A DNA stretch of 64,000 nucleotides from Burkholderia plantarii (GTDB lineage: Bacteria > Pseudomonadota > Gammaproteobacteria > Burkholderiales > Burkholderiaceae). This document shows, piece after piece, positions 33,039 through 42,925 of the stretch. Below the pieces are notes generated by a model. The model had not been told where the DNA came from and ran no database searches. It was given only the letters and a program-made list of their open reading frames with translations. The translations under genes and the position numbers were made by a program. The stretch is from assembly GCF_001411805.1 (NCBI RefSeq), contig NZ_CP007213.1, forward strand, positions 2,170,001 to 2,234,000, given 5' to 3'. Every line of letters starts with the position of its first letter. Position 1 is the first letter of the stretch.

Positions 33039-33590
33039 ATGAACACCGACCCGATGCAACCCCCCTTGATCCTGATGCGCGCCGCCGCCCAGATCGGCGC
33101 CGGCATCGCCACCTACGGAACGCAGGCCTTCGCCGCCGCCATTACGCCGGGCACCGGCGCCGGCTGGCCGGCCGCGATGGCGCGCACGCTCGACTTCGCG
33201 AACCAATGCACGAAGACGGGCACCGCGGCCTTCAACGCCGTCTGGCAGGCCCAGCGCGACACGCTCGGCCTCGATGCGGCGGCGCGTGCGCTGCGCGCGC
33301 TCAACAGCGTGCAGACCGATACCACCTCGACCTGGAACGACCTGAACACGAACGCCACCGCCGATGGCGCCACCGGGCTCAGGGAATGGCTGCTCGCGGT
33401 GTCGAAGGCGCGCGACGCGAACGACCTCACGCTCGGCACCTTCCTGTTCCTGCAGCAATGGCAGGACATGATGAAAACCGCCGGCACCGGCTTCGCGGGG
33501 CTCGCGACGCGCGCGGCCGGCGCGAACCTGGAAGCGCTGCGCGAGAGTTTGCAGGATTCGGCGCCGGACTCGCAGGCGGCGGCTTCCTGA
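33039..33590 (+). CDS. Small Ala-rich protein, possibly phasin-like
   Basis: This 183-residue protein lacks a signal peptide and membrane helices. It is rich in Ala, Thr and Gly with amphipathic helices (LILMRAAAQIGAGIATYGTQ, TKTGTAAFNAVWQAQRDTLGLD, ARALRALNSVQTDTTSTW). Composition, size and location beside a polyhydroxyalkanoate depolymerase suggest a granule-associated phasin, but I do not see a definite phasin motif, so it is best called hypothetical. ATG 33039 has no strong ribosome site; ATG 33054 (MQPP) is an alternative. It is convergent with the CoA-transferase gene. Confidence 0.65.
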   Translation: MNTDPMQPPLILMRAAAQIGAGIATYGTQAFAAAITPGTGAGWPAAMARTLDFANQCTKTGTAAFNAVWQAQRDTLGLDAAARALRALNSVQTDTTSTWNDLNTNATADGATGLREWLLAVSKARDANDLTLGTFLFLQQWQDMMKTAGTGFAGLATRAAGANLEALRESLQDSAPDSQAAAS

Positions 33591-33692
33591 GCAGACCGGC
33601 CGTCGTCGATTCGCCCGAACGGCCGGCCCGCGCGGAACGTCGTAACAGCCGGCGGGCGGGCCGCGGCGGACGTGCCCCGCTCGCCCCCGCCG

Positions 33693-35207
33693 TTACGGCT
33701 TCATCGACCCCGTGCGCACGTAGCGGTCGTGCCACGACAGCGCCTCGCCGAGCAGATGCGGCGTCTGCTTGCCGAAGCTCTCGTGGCTCGCGCGCTCGAA
33801 GTAATCGGCCAGCATCGGCCGGTAGTCCGGGTGCGCGCAGGTGTCGATGATCTTGCGCGCGCGCTGGCGCGGCGACAGCCCTCGCAGGTCGGCAAGCCCC
33901 TGCTCGGTCACCACCACGCCGACGTCGTGCTCGGTGTGATCGACGTGGCTCGCCATCGGCACGATCCGCGAGATCGTGCCGCCCTTCGCCGTGCTCGCCG
34001 ACATGAAGCACGACAGGTAGCCGTTGCGCGCGAAGTCGCCCGAGCCGCCGATGCCGTTCTGGATCTTCGTGCCCATCACGTGCGTGGAATTGACGTTGCC
34101 GTAGATGTCGGCCTCGATCATGCCGTTCATCGCGATGCAGCCGAGCCGGCGCACCAGCTCCGGGTGGTTGCTGATCTCCTGCGGACGCAGCAGGATCTTC
34201 TTGCGGAACAGCGCGATGTCGTCGGCGAAGCGCTTGACGGCGTCCGGGCTCAGCGACAGCGCCGTGGCCGAGGCGAAGCTCAGCGTGCCGTTCACGAGCA
34301 GGTCGAGCATGCCGTCCTGGATCACCTCGGTGTAGGCGGTCAGGTTCGTGAAGCCGCTCTCGCCGAGCCCGGCCAGCACCGCGTTGGTGATGTTGCCGAC
34401 GCCCGACTGCAGCGGCAGCAGGTTCGCGGGCAGCCGGCCGCGGCCGATCTCGTGGCGCAGGAACTCGATCAGGTGGCCGGCGATCTGCTTCGAGGTCGCG
34501 TCGGGCGCCGAGAACGCGTTGCTGCGGTCGGGGGCGTCGGTCTCCACGATCGCGATGATCTTGTCGGCCGGGCAGCGCAGGTAGGGCTCGCCGATGCGGT
34601 CGTCGGCGGACACCAGCGGAATCGGCTTGCGATGCGGCGGCAGCGCCGTGCCGTAGTAGATGTCGTGCATGCCGTCCAGGCCGAGCGGCTGCCGCGCGTT
34701 GACCTCGAGGATCACCTTCTTCGCCTGGTCCAGCCACGTCTTGTTGTTGCCGACCGAGGCCGACGGAATCAGCAGGCCGTCCTCGCGAATGCCGGCCACT
34801 TCCACCACCGCCACGTCGAGCTCGCCGAACAGGCCGAACCACGCGTATTGCGCGACGTGGCTCAGGTGGATGTCCTGATAGTCGAGCTCGCCGGCGTTGA
34901 TCTTCTCGCGCAGGATCGGATCGGACTGGTACGGCAGGCGCATCGAAATGCCGTCGGCCTTCGCGAGCGCGCCGTCGAGTTCGGGTGCCGTCGAGGCGCC
35001 GGTCAGCACGTTGATGCGGAAGTCCTCGCCGCGCGCGTGCGCGGCCGAGATGCGCGTGGCAAGCGCGGCCGGCACCGCCTTCGGATAGCCGGAGCCGGTA
35101 AAGCCGCTCATCGCGACGGTCATGCTCGGCGCGATCAGGGCCGCCGCTTCATCGGCGGTACGGACGAGGGAACGCAGGGATTCGGCGAGGATTCGGGAAG
35201 TGGGCAT
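33693..35207 (-). CDS. Acetyl-CoA hydrolase / succinyl-CoA:acetate CoA-transferase
   Basis: This cytoplasmic CoA-transferase (504 residues) of the Cat1/AarC/ScpC family moves CoA between acetyl-CoA, propionyl-CoA or succinyl-CoA and carboxylates, or hydrolyses acyl-CoA. The catalytic Glu is at position 294 (AYTEVIQDG), in the same place as in AarC. Further motifs are GNITNAVLAGLGES, GTLSFASATALSLSP, RLGCIAMNGMIEADIYGN and the C-terminal VVTEQGLADLRGLSPRQRA. It stands alone on the minus strand with a 458-bp upstream region. It links acetate and propionate handling to the nearby polyhydroxyalkanoate genes only by position. Confidence 0.9.
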   Translation of the reverse strand: MPTSRILAESLRSLVRTADEAAALIAPSMTVAMSGFTGSGYPKAVPAALATRISAAHARGEDFRINVLTGASTAPELDGALAKADGISMRLPYQSDPILREKINAGELDYQDIHLSHVAQYAWFGLFGELDVAVVEVAGIREDGLLIPSASVGNNKTWLDQAKKVILEVNARQPLGLDGMHDIYYGTALPPHRKPIPLVSADDRIGEPYLRCPADKIIAIVETDAPDRSNAFSAPDATSKQIAGHLIEFLRHEIGRGRLPANLLPLQSGVGNITNAVLAGLGESGFTNLTAYTEVIQDGMLDLLVNGTLSFASATALSLSPDAVKRFADDIALFRKKILLRPQEISNHPELVRRLGCIAMNGMIEADIYGNVNSTHVMGTKIQNGIGGSGDFARNGYLSCFMSASTAKGGTISRIVPMASHVDHTEHDVGVVVTEQGLADLRGLSPRQRARKIIDTCAHPDYRPMLADYFERASHESFGKQTPHLLGEALSWHDRYVRTGSMKP

Positions 35208-35665
35208 GGCGAGAGATCGAACGGGTAGTTATATATCGCGTCGTAGGCGCCGCGGCGGGTGTCTCGGGAGCGGCGCGCGCCCCGACGGTTCGCGGCGGCG
35301 AGCCAGGTGGGGGCAGCGCGCGCAGTATCGCAGAGGCCGCCGCGCGCATAGATCGGCAGCGCTGCAAAACTTTTTTGCCGAATTTGCGCGCTATTCGAAC
35401 AAAAAGATGCCGATTCGACCTGCCGGGGCCGCTATCCAGCGCGTTTTGTTACGTGCTTCGCCGCGCGTCTGGCTAGGCGTCTGGCTGTTTCCGCCGGCCT
35501 CACCTATCGGCCGGCGCCTTGCCCGACAGCATAGCGCGCTCATCGTCGTCGACGTCGACCCGCCTTCGCCGTCCGAGGAGCCAGATCAAACTTCCCGATC
35601 TTTACCGTGACGCGGGCGCGGATACCAAGCCGCGCCAACGTTGCGCTGGAACCGGGCGCGGCCGT
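35208..35665. other. Intergenic region between the CoA-transferase and the nitrate operon
   Basis: 458 bp without a credible gene. It holds an AT-rich patch (35368-35410, with a run of T) likely to include the CoA-transferase promoter, and a hairpin at 35492-35516 likely to end the nitrate operon. Confidence 0.6.
35492..35516 (-). terminator. Hairpin downstream of the nitrate operon
   Basis: CGCCGGCC (35492-35499) pairs with GGCCGGCG (35509-35516) around a 9-nt loop, about 150 bp after the nasA stop. No T-run follows on the minus strand, so it may be a weak or Rho-assisted terminator. Confidence 0.35.
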
Positions 35666-38600
35666 TCAATAGACGTCGCGCAGGTAGCGCCGCTCCTTCG
35701 CCATGCGCGCGACGTACTCGCCGGCGCGCGCCTCGTGCATCCCGCCATGCTCGGCCACCACGGCCTTCAGCGCCGCATCGACGTCGCGCGCCATCCGCGC
35801 GGCATCCCCACATACGTAGAAATGCGCGCCGGCCTCGAGCCACGACCAGAGCTGCGCGCCGCGCTCGCGCATGCGGTCCTGCACGTAGACCTTGGTGTCC
35901 TGATCGCGCGAGAACGCGAGATCGAGATGCGTGAGGAAACCGTCGTCATGCATCGCGCTCAATTCGTCGCGATAGTAGAAATCGGTGGCGGCATGCTGTT
36001 CGCCGAAGAACAGCCAGTTGCGCCCGCTCGCGCCGCGCGCGCGCCGCTCGTGCAGGAAGCCGCGGAACGGCGCGATCCCGGTGCCCGGCCCGACCATCAC
36101 GATCGGCGTGTCGCCGCTCGCGGGCGGGCGGAAATGCGCCGACTTCTGCACGAACACGGGCACCGGCACGTCGCCGCCCTCGCCCGCCTGCGCGCGATCG
36201 GCGAGGAACGTCGAGGCCACGCCCTTGCGCTCGCGCCGGCCGTTGCTGTAGCGCACCGCCGAGACGGTCAGATGCACCTCGCCGCGATGCGCGGCCGGAC
36301 TCGACGCGATCGAATAGAGCCGCGGCTGGAGCCGCTTGAGCATCGCGACCAGTTCTGCCGCCGACAGCTCGACCGGGAACTCGTGCAGCACGTCGGCCAG
36401 CTGCTGGCCCCAGAGCCAGTGCTTCAGGTCGGCCTTGCGCTCGTCGGCGAGCAGCGACTTCAGCGCGCCGTTGCGGCTGCGCCCGGCGATCAACGCAAGC
36501 GCGTCCGGATGCGGGCGCGTGATGTCGAGATGGCGGCCGAGCGCCTCGCCGAGCCGCAGGTCGCCCACGCCGGTCACGCTCACCGGCGTGTCGGCCGACA
36601 GCCGCGTCAGCGTCAGCAGTTCGTCGACGACCGACGGGCAATTGGTCGGCCAGATGCCGAGCGCGTCGCCGGCCTCGTATTCGAGCGCGGTGCCTTCGGT
36701 GGACAGCGACAGGTAGCGTGTGTCCTTCGCGGCGCCCGGCCGGTTCAGCTTCAGGTTCGCGACGAGCCGCGAGGCGGCCGGCCGCGCCTTGGTGGGCAGC
36801 AGCGACGGGATCGCGCCGCCGTCGGGCACCGCGTGCAGGGCGGCGTCCACGGCCTTGATCCGCGCGATGACGCCCTCGAGCCAGCTGTCGGCGGCCGGCT
36901 GGAACTCGACGTCGCAATCGACGCGCTCGGTCAGGCGCGCGGCGCCCAGCTCGGCGAGCCGGGCGTCGAGCCGGCGGCCGTGGCCGCAGAACGCGTCGTA
37001 GTTGCGGTCGCCGAAGCCGAGCACGGCGTAGCGCAGGCCGTCGAGGCGCGGCGCGTCGGCGGCGGCCAGCGCGGCCGAGAACGCGGCACCGTTGTCGGGC
37101 GCGTCGCCGTCGCCGAACGTGCTCGTCATCAGCAGCGCGTATTGCGCGTTCGCGAACACGGCCGGCGTCGCGTCGGCCATGCAGGCCACGCGGATCTCGA
37201 AGCCGGCGTTCATCAGCGTGGTCGCGTAGGGCTCGGTCAGCGATTCGATGTTGCCGGTCTGCGAGGCCCACAGCAGCACGACCTTCGGCCGCGCATGGAC
37301 GATCCGCACGCCGGCGGCGGCCGCTTGCGCCGCTTGCGCCGGCGCGTCGGCCGGCCCCGGCAGCGCCGGCGCCTCGCCCTGCGGCGCGCGGCTGTAGAGC
37401 CCGGCCAGCATGCCGTCAAGCCAGAGCCGCGTGGCCGGCGCGCAGGGCGCGCCCGCCGGCAGCACCGGCACGCCGCCGGCGGGCGCGGCGCGCAGACCGC
37501 TGACGAAGCCGGCAACGTAGGCGCGTTCGGCATCGGAAAGGCGCGGCGCGGCGAGATCCTGCAGGCCGAGCGCGGCCGCAAACGTATCGAGAGCAGCAGT
37601 CATGGGGGATTCCTGATGCGGGGCCGCGCCGGCCTCGACGGGCGTGGCCGGCGGGTTCGGCGGTAGGCGCGCGGCGCCGGCCGCATCGTGGACGACGTCG
37701 GCGGCGCTCGCCACGCGCGTCAGCGCGACGGCGCAGAATTTCAGTTCGGGTTGCAGCGAGACCGGATCGACGGCATCGTGGGTCAGCGCGTTGATGCAGA
37801 GCTCGTCGCCGTACACGTCGTTCCAGTGCATCGGCGCGAACGCGGCGCCAGGCTGCACGCGATCGGTGACGACGGCCGGCAGCACCGCGCGGCCGCGCCG
37901 CGAACGCAGCTCGACGCTGTCGTTCGCGCCGATGCCGAGCGCCGCGGCGTCCTCCGGATGCAGCTCGACGAACGGCTTCGGATTCAGCTTGTTGAGCATC
38001 GCGACCTTGCCGGTCTTGGTCATGGTGTGCCACTGATGCTGCAGGCGGCCCGTGTTCAGCACGATCGGGTATTCGGCGCACGGCATCTCGGCCGCGTCGG
38101 CGTGCGGCCGCGCGAAGAAACGCGCGCGGCCGGTGGGCGTCGGAAACGCGAGCGCGGGCACGCTGCCGTCGTCGGCGACGCGCCGCGTCTGGCTCACGCC
38201 GTCGTTCAGGTAGCGCAGCGGGTGCCGGTCCCGTCCGTCGTCGGGCGGACACGGCCATTGCAGCGGCGTGGCGCGCAGCGCGCGATGGCTCGCGCCGCGC
38301 AGGTCGTAGCCGGTGTTCGGATTCGAGAAGCGCACGATCTCGGCGAACACCTCGTCGGCGCTCGCGTAGTCGAACGCCTCGCCGTAACCCATCTCGCGCG
38401 CCACGGCCGCGACGATCGCCCAGTCGGCGCGCGCGTCGCCGGGCGGCTCGATCGCCTGCTGCATCAGCGTCAGGTTGCGCTCCGAGTTGATCATCACGCC
38501 CTCGGCCTCGGCCCACAGCGCGCCGGGCAGCAGGATGTCGGCGTAGCGGTTGGTCTCGGTGTCGAGGAACGCGTCCTGCGCGATCACGAGTTCGGCGGCC

Positions 38601-39862
38601 TGCAGGCCGGCGATCGCGTTGGCGCGGTTCGGGACGGTGGCCGCCGGGTTCGTGCAGATGATCCAGCAGGCCTTGATCTCGCCGGCCGCCATCCGCTCGA
38701 ACATGTCGATCGTGCCGGCGCCGCCGCCGTCCGCGCGCAGCGTGCCGGCCGGCAACTGCCAGGCCGCCTCCACGAACGCGCGGTCGTCCGCGTCGAGCAG
38801 GCTGCGCTGGCCCGGCAGCCCCGGCCCCATGTAGCCCATCTCGCGCCCGCCCATCGCGTTCGGCTGGCCGGTCAGCGAGAACGGCCCGCTGCCGGGCCGG
38901 CAGATCGCGCCGGTGGCCAGGTGCAGGTTGCAGATCGCGTTGGTGTGCCAGGTGCCGCGCGTGCTCTGGTTCAGGCCCATGGTCCAGCAGCTCATCCAGT
39001 CGCGCGCCTCGCCGATCATCTGCGCGGCGCGGCGGATCTCGTCCTCGGCCAGCCCCGTGATCCCGGCCACCCGCGCGGGCGGGTAGTCGGCGAGGAACGC
39101 CGGCATCGCGTCCCAGCCCTCGGTGTGGGCACCGATGAACGCCGCGTCGGTGCGGCCGTTCTCATGCAGCAGGTGCAGCAGCCCGTTGAGCAGCGCGAGA
39201 TCGGTGCCGGGCCGGATCTGCAGGAACAGCGCGGCCTTGTCGGCCGTGGTGGTGCGGCGCGGATCGACCACGATCAGCTTCGCGCCGGCCTTCACGCGGT
39301 CCATCATGCGCAGGAACAGGATCGGGTGGCAGTCCGCCATGTTCGCGCCGATCACGAAGAACAAATTCGCGCGGTCGAAATCCTGGTACGAGCCGGGCGG
39401 GCCGTCCGCGCCGAGCGAGAGCTTGTAGCCGCTGCCCGCGCTCGCCATGCAGAGGCGCGAGTTCGATTCGACGTGCGAGGTGCGCAGGTAGCCCTTCGCG
39501 AGCTTGTTGACGAGGTACTGCGCCTCGATCGACATCTGGCCCGACACGTAGAACGACAGCGCGTCGGGGCCGTGCGCGTCGCGGATCGCGGACAGCCGCC
39601 GCGCCGTCTCGCGGATCGCGTCGTCCACCGGCAGCGGCACCGCATCGCGATCGCGCGCCTCGCGCAGATAGGCGCTTTCGAGCCGCCCGGCGTGGCGCAG
39701 CGCGACGTGCGCGGACGAGCCCTTGGTGCAGAGCCGGCCGAAGTTGGCCGGATGCTCGGGGTCGCCCGACACCTTGACCACCTCGCCGTTATCGACGTGC
39801 AGCACCATCCCGCAGCCGACGCCGCAATACGGGCACACCGTTTTCACGCTCGCGTTCGTCAT
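35666..39862 (-). CDS. nasA: Fused assimilatory nitrate reductase / CysJ-like flavoprotein reductase
   Basis: This 1398-residue cytoplasmic enzyme reduces nitrate to nitrite with its own electron supply. Residues 1-55 hold a [4Fe-4S] site (Cys10, Cys13, Cys17, Cys45: CPYCGVGC...LCTKGS). The molybdopterin-bisMGD domain runs to about 740 (VESNSRLCMAS, FFVIGANMADCHP, NTGRLQHQWHTMTKTG). From about 855 a CysJ-like unit follows: flavodoxin (WASQTGNIES, STFGDGDAPDN), FAD domain (RLYSIASSP), NADPH domain (GPGTGIAPFRGF at about 1250) and terminal RRYLRDVY. NADPH would feed FAD, FMN, the iron-sulfur cluster and molybdenum in one chain. Such fusions are known in Burkholderia. It is the last gene of narK-nirB-nirD-nasA. 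Confidence 0.93.
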   Translation of the reverse strand: MTNASVKTVCPYCGVGCGMVLHVDNGEVVKVSGDPEHPANFGRLCTKGSSAHVALRHAGRLESAYLREARDRDAVPLPVDDAIRETARRLSAIRDAHGPDALSFYVSGQMSIEAQYLVNKLAKGYLRTSHVESNSRLCMASAGSGYKLSLGADGPPGSYQDFDRANLFFVIGANMADCHPILFLRMMDRVKAGAKLIVVDPRRTTTADKAALFLQIRPGTDLALLNGLLHLLHENGRTDAAFIGAHTEGWDAMPAFLADYPPARVAGITGLAEDEIRRAAQMIGEARDWMSCWTMGLNQSTRGTWHTNAICNLHLATGAICRPGSGPFSLTGQPNAMGGREMGYMGPGLPGQRSLLDADDRAFVEAAWQLPAGTLRADGGGAGTIDMFERMAAGEIKACWIICTNPAATVPNRANAIAGLQAAELVIAQDAFLDTETNRYADILLPGALWAEAEGVMINSERNLTLMQQAIEPPGDARADWAIVAAVAREMGYGEAFDYASADEVFAEIVRFSNPNTGYDLRGASHRALRATPLQWPCPPDDGRDRHPLRYLNDGVSQTRRVADDGSVPALAFPTPTGRARFFARPHADAAEMPCAEYPIVLNTGRLQHQWHTMTKTGKVAMLNKLNPKPFVELHPEDAAALGIGANDSVELRSRRGRAVLPAVVTDRVQPGAAFAPMHWNDVYGDELCINALTHDAVDPVSLQPELKFCAVALTRVASAADVVHDAAGAARLPPNPPATPVEAGAAPHQESPMTAALDTFAAALGLQDLAAPRLSDAERAYVAGFVSGLRAAPAGGVPVLPAGAPCAPATRLWLDGMLAGLYSRAPQGEAPALPGPADAPAQAAQAAAAGVRIVHARPKVVLLWASQTGNIESLTEPYATTLMNAGFEIRVACMADATPAVFANAQYALLMTSTFGDGDAPDNGAAFSAALAAADAPRLDGLRYAVLGFGDRNYDAFCGHGRRLDARLAELGAARLTERVDCDVEFQPAADSWLEGVIARIKAVDAALHAVPDGGAIPSLLPTKARPAASRLVANLKLNRPGAAKDTRYLSLSTEGTALEYEAGDALGIWPTNCPSVVDELLTLTRLSADTPVSVTGVGDLRLGEALGRHLDITRPHPDALALIAGRSRNGALKSLLADERKADLKHWLWGQQLADVLHEFPVELSAAELVAMLKRLQPRLYSIASSPAAHRGEVHLTVSAVRYSNGRRERKGVASTFLADRAQAGEGGDVPVPVFVQKSAHFRPPASGDTPIVMVGPGTGIAPFRGFLHERRARGASGRNWLFFGEQHAATDFYYRDELSAMHDDGFLTHLDLAFSRDQDTKVYVQDRMRERGAQLWSWLEAGAHFYVCGDAARMARDVDAALKAVVAEHGGMHEARAGEYVARMAKERRYLRDVY

Positions 39863-39943
39863 TGCCGCTCCGTTGCGATCAGCCGGCGAGCCGCCGTGGC
39901 CCGCTCCCGCGGGTCATGCCGGCCGCGGCGCCGGTGGCGACCG

Positions 39944-40309
39944 TCATGCCGCCTCGACCCAGACGAGGCCGTCCTCGACGCGCGAGGCGTAGACGCCGAC
40001 CGACTTCTCCGGCGCCTCGACGCACTCGCCGGTACGCAGATCGAAGTGCTGCTTGAACAGCGGCGAGGCCACCACCACGCGCTCGCCGAGGCTGCCCACC
40101 AGCCCGCGCGAGAGCACCGCCGCGCGCGAGAGCGGATCGATGTTGTCGATCGCGTAGATGTCGGTCTCGCCATTACCGGCCTCGACGCGGAACACGGCCA
40201 CCTGGCCGCCGTTGACGAGTGCGCAGACGCCCGTGTTCGGCACGATGTCGTTGAGCGGGCAGACGGGCGTCCAGCGCGCGGCGGCCGCCGTTTTCGGTTC
40301 GCTATGCAT
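39944..40309 (-). CDS. nirD: Nitrite reductase (NADH) small subunit
   Basis: This is the small subunit of assimilatory NADH-nitrite reductase, 121 residues, with the Rieske_2 fold but no Cys/His cluster ligands, as usual for NirD. Motifs are WTPVCPLNDIVPNTGVCALVNG, VAVFRV, YAIDNIDPLSRAAVLSRG, GLVGSLGERVVVASPLFKQHFDL and GVYASRVEDGLVWVEA. It lies 39 bp after nirB and before the fused nitrate reductase gene on the same strand. Confidence 0.95.
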   Translation of the reverse strand: MHSEPKTAAAARWTPVCPLNDIVPNTGVCALVNGGQVAVFRVEAGNGETDIYAIDNIDPLSRAAVLSRGLVGSLGERVVVASPLFKQHFDLRTGECVEAPEKSVGVYASRVEDGLVWVEAA

Positions 40310-40348
40310 GAGCTTCTCCTCGATCGGATGAGTGAACGCGGGCCGCCG

Positions 40349-42883
40349 TCAGGCGGTCACCGGCTCGGATGCGTCGGATGTTTCGTCGGCCTCGCCGGGC
40401 AGCGCGGGACGGATCTGGCCGCGTTCCTCGACGAACGCGATGGTGGCGTCGGGCGCGTCGCTGTTGACGAAATGGCGGAACCGGCGGCGCGTGGCCGGAT
40501 CGTTGACGGCCTTCTTCCATTCGCATTCGTAGGTGTCGACCACATGCGCCATCTGCGCCTCGAGTTCCGCGCCGATGCCGAGCCTGTCATGCACCACCAC
40601 GTCGATCAGGTAGTCGAGGCCGCCCTCCAGGTTGTCGCGCCAGGTGCTGGTGCGCTGCAGGCGGTCGGCGGTGCGGATGTAGAACATCAGCACACGGTCG
40701 ATGTAGCGGATCAGCGTTTCGCGGTCGAGGTCGGCGGCCAGCAGCTCGGCGTGGCGCGGCTTCATCCCGCCGTTGCCGCACACGTAGAGGTTCCAGCCCT
40801 TCTCGGTGGCGATCACGCCGATGTCCTTGCCCTGCGCCTCCGCGCATTCGCGCGTGCAGCCGGACACGCCGAACTTGATCTTGTGCGGTGCACGCAGGCC
40901 CTTGTAGCGGTTCTCCAGCTCGATCGCGAGGCCCACCGAATCGCCCACGCCGTAGCGGCACCAGGTCGAGCCGACGCACGACTTCACGGTGCGCAGCGAC
41001 TTGCCGTAGGCGTGGCCCGACTCGAAGCCGGCCGCGATCAGTTCCTCCCAGATCAGCGGCAGCTGCTCGACGCGCGCGCCGAACAGGTCGACGCGCTGGC
41101 CGCCGGTGAGCTTGGTGTAGAGGCCGTACTTCTTCGCCACCTGGCCGACCGCGATCAGCCCCTCGGGCGTGACCTCGCCGCCCGGCATGCGCGGCACCAC
41201 CGAATAGGTGCCGTCGCGCTGGATGTTGGCGAGGTAGTAGTCGTTCGAATCCTGCAGGCTCGCGTGCTCGCGCTTCAACACGAACTCGTTCCAGCACGAG
41301 GCGAGGATCGAGGCCACGGTCGGCTTGCAGACGTCGCAGCCGAGCCCCTTGCCGTGCTTGCGCAGCAGCTCGCCGAAGGTGTGGATGCCCTCGACGCGGA
41401 TCAGGTGATACAGCTCCTGGCGCGAATGCGCGAAGTGCTCGCAGAGATGGTTGTTGACGGCCAGCCCCTGTTTCTTCATCTCGGCCTTCATGATCTGCGT
41501 GACGAGCGGCACGCAGCCGCCGCACGAGGTGCCGGCGCCGGTGCAGGCCTTCAGCGCGCCGATCGAGGTCGCGCCGCCCGCCACTGCCTCGCAGATCCGC
41601 GCCTTCGACACGTTGTTGCACGAGCAGATCTGCGCCGCGGGCGGCAGCGCCTCGACGCCGATGCCCGGCTTCGCGGCGCCGTCGGCTTGCGGCAGGATCA
41701 GCATTTCCGGCTCGGCCGGCAGCTCGATGCCGTTCAGCATCATTTGCAGCAGCGTGCCGTATTCGGCCGCGTCGCCCACCAGCACCGCGCCGAGCAGGCG
41801 CTTGCCGCACCCGGACACCACCAGCTTCTTGTAGACCGCGCGGCGCTGGTCGCCGTACTGCACGACGCGGCAGCCCGGCGTCGTGCCGTGCGCGTCGCCG
41901 ATGCTCGCCACGTCCACGCCCATCAGCTTGAGCTTGGTGCTCAGGTCCGCGCCGCCGAACGCCGCGTCGCCGCCCGCCAGCTGCTGCGCGACCACGCGCG
42001 CCATCTCGTAGCCGGGCGCGACGAGCCCGAAGGTCTGGCCGCGCCAGGCCGCGCATTCGCCGATCGCGTAGATCGCCGCGTCGCTGGTGCGGCAGCGGTC
42101 GTCGATCGCGATGCCGCCGCGCGGCCCGATCTCGAGCCCGCAGTCGCGCGCGAGCTGGTCGCGCGGGCGGATGCCGGCCGAGAACACGATCATGTCGGCC
42201 TCGAGGTGCGTGCCGTCGGCGAAGTTCATGCGATGCGTGGCGGCCTCGCCGTCGACGATCTCGAGCGTGTTCCTGCCGGTATGCACCCGCACGCCGAGCG
42301 CCTCGATGCGTGCGCGCAGCATGCTGCCGCCGCCGTCGTCGACCTGCACGGCCATCAGGCGCGGCGCGAATTCGACCACGTGCGTGTCGAGCCCGAGATC
42401 GCGCAGCGCCTTCGCGCATTCGAGGCCGAGCAGCCCGCCGCCCACCACCACGCCCGAGCGCGAGCGCGCGCCGCAGGCCTGCATCGCGACCAGATCCTCG
42501 ATGGTGCGGTAGACGAAGCAGTCGGCGCGGTCGCGCCCCGGCACGGGCGGCACGAACGGCGTCGAGCCGGTCGCGAACACCAGCCGGTCGTAGCCGATCG
42601 TCTCGCCGTTCGCGAGCGTGACGGTGCGCGCGGCGCGATCGACCGACGCGGCGGCCGTGCCGAGGCGCAGCCGGAAGCCCGGATGCGATTCGAAGAAGCC
42701 GGGCGCGACGAGCGAGAGATCCTCGGCCGTCTTGCCGGCGAAGAATTCCGACAGGTGGACGCGATCGTAGGCGGCGCGCGGCTCCTCGCAGAGCACGGTG
42801 ACCTGAAGCGTGCCCGCGTCGCCGGCGAGGCTCTCCAGCAGCTTGTGGCCGACCATTCCGTGACCGATGACGACGATGTTCAT
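40349..42883 (-). CDS. nirB: Nitrite reductase (NADH) large subunit
   Basis: This is the siroheme enzyme that reduces nitrite to ammonium with NADH, 844 residues. The N-terminal FAD/NAD domains include VIGHGMVGHKLLESL and GVVVGGGLLGLECAKAL. A [2Fe-2S] BFD-like domain (about 420-460) has CSCNNV and CTGAGTSCGGC. The C-terminal siroheme/[4Fe-4S] half has CVGSTWC (Cys-x5-Cys) and CTREC (Cys-x3-Cys) at about 633-675. Siroheme is expected from the CobA-type methyltransferase coded divergently. The gene is in one minus-strand operon with narK upstream and nirD and nasA downstream. Confidence 0.95.
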   Translation of the reverse strand: MNIVVIGHGMVGHKLLESLAGDAGTLQVTVLCEEPRAAYDRVHLSEFFAGKTAEDLSLVAPGFFESHPGFRLRLGTAAASVDRAARTVTLANGETIGYDRLVFATGSTPFVPPVPGRDRADCFVYRTIEDLVAMQACGARSRSGVVVGGGLLGLECAKALRDLGLDTHVVEFAPRLMAVQVDDGGGSMLRARIEALGVRVHTGRNTLEIVDGEAATHRMNFADGTHLEADMIVFSAGIRPRDQLARDCGLEIGPRGGIAIDDRCRTSDAAIYAIGECAAWRGQTFGLVAPGYEMARVVAQQLAGGDAAFGGADLSTKLKLMGVDVASIGDAHGTTPGCRVVQYGDQRRAVYKKLVVSGCGKRLLGAVLVGDAAEYGTLLQMMLNGIELPAEPEMLILPQADGAAKPGIGVEALPPAAQICSCNNVSKARICEAVAGGATSIGALKACTGAGTSCGGCVPLVTQIMKAEMKKQGLAVNNHLCEHFAHSRQELYHLIRVEGIHTFGELLRKHGKGLGCDVCKPTVASILASCWNEFVLKREHASLQDSNDYYLANIQRDGTYSVVPRMPGGEVTPEGLIAVGQVAKKYGLYTKLTGGQRVDLFGARVEQLPLIWEELIAAGFESGHAYGKSLRTVKSCVGSTWCRYGVGDSVGLAIELENRYKGLRAPHKIKFGVSGCTRECAEAQGKDIGVIATEKGWNLYVCGNGGMKPRHAELLAADLDRETLIRYIDRVLMFYIRTADRLQRTSTWRDNLEGGLDYLIDVVVHDRLGIGAELEAQMAHVVDTYECEWKKAVNDPATRRRFRHFVNSDAPDATIAFVEERGQIRPALPGEADETSDASEPVTA

Positions 42884-42925
42884 GTTGCCTTCCTCTTTGT
42901 TATTCCTCGATATCTCGACGCCGGC

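Noticed and set aside
33597..33680. GC-rich inverted sequences between the phasin-like gene and the CoA-transferase gene
   Set aside because: Only short arms with long loops and no T-run; not strong enough to call a terminator.
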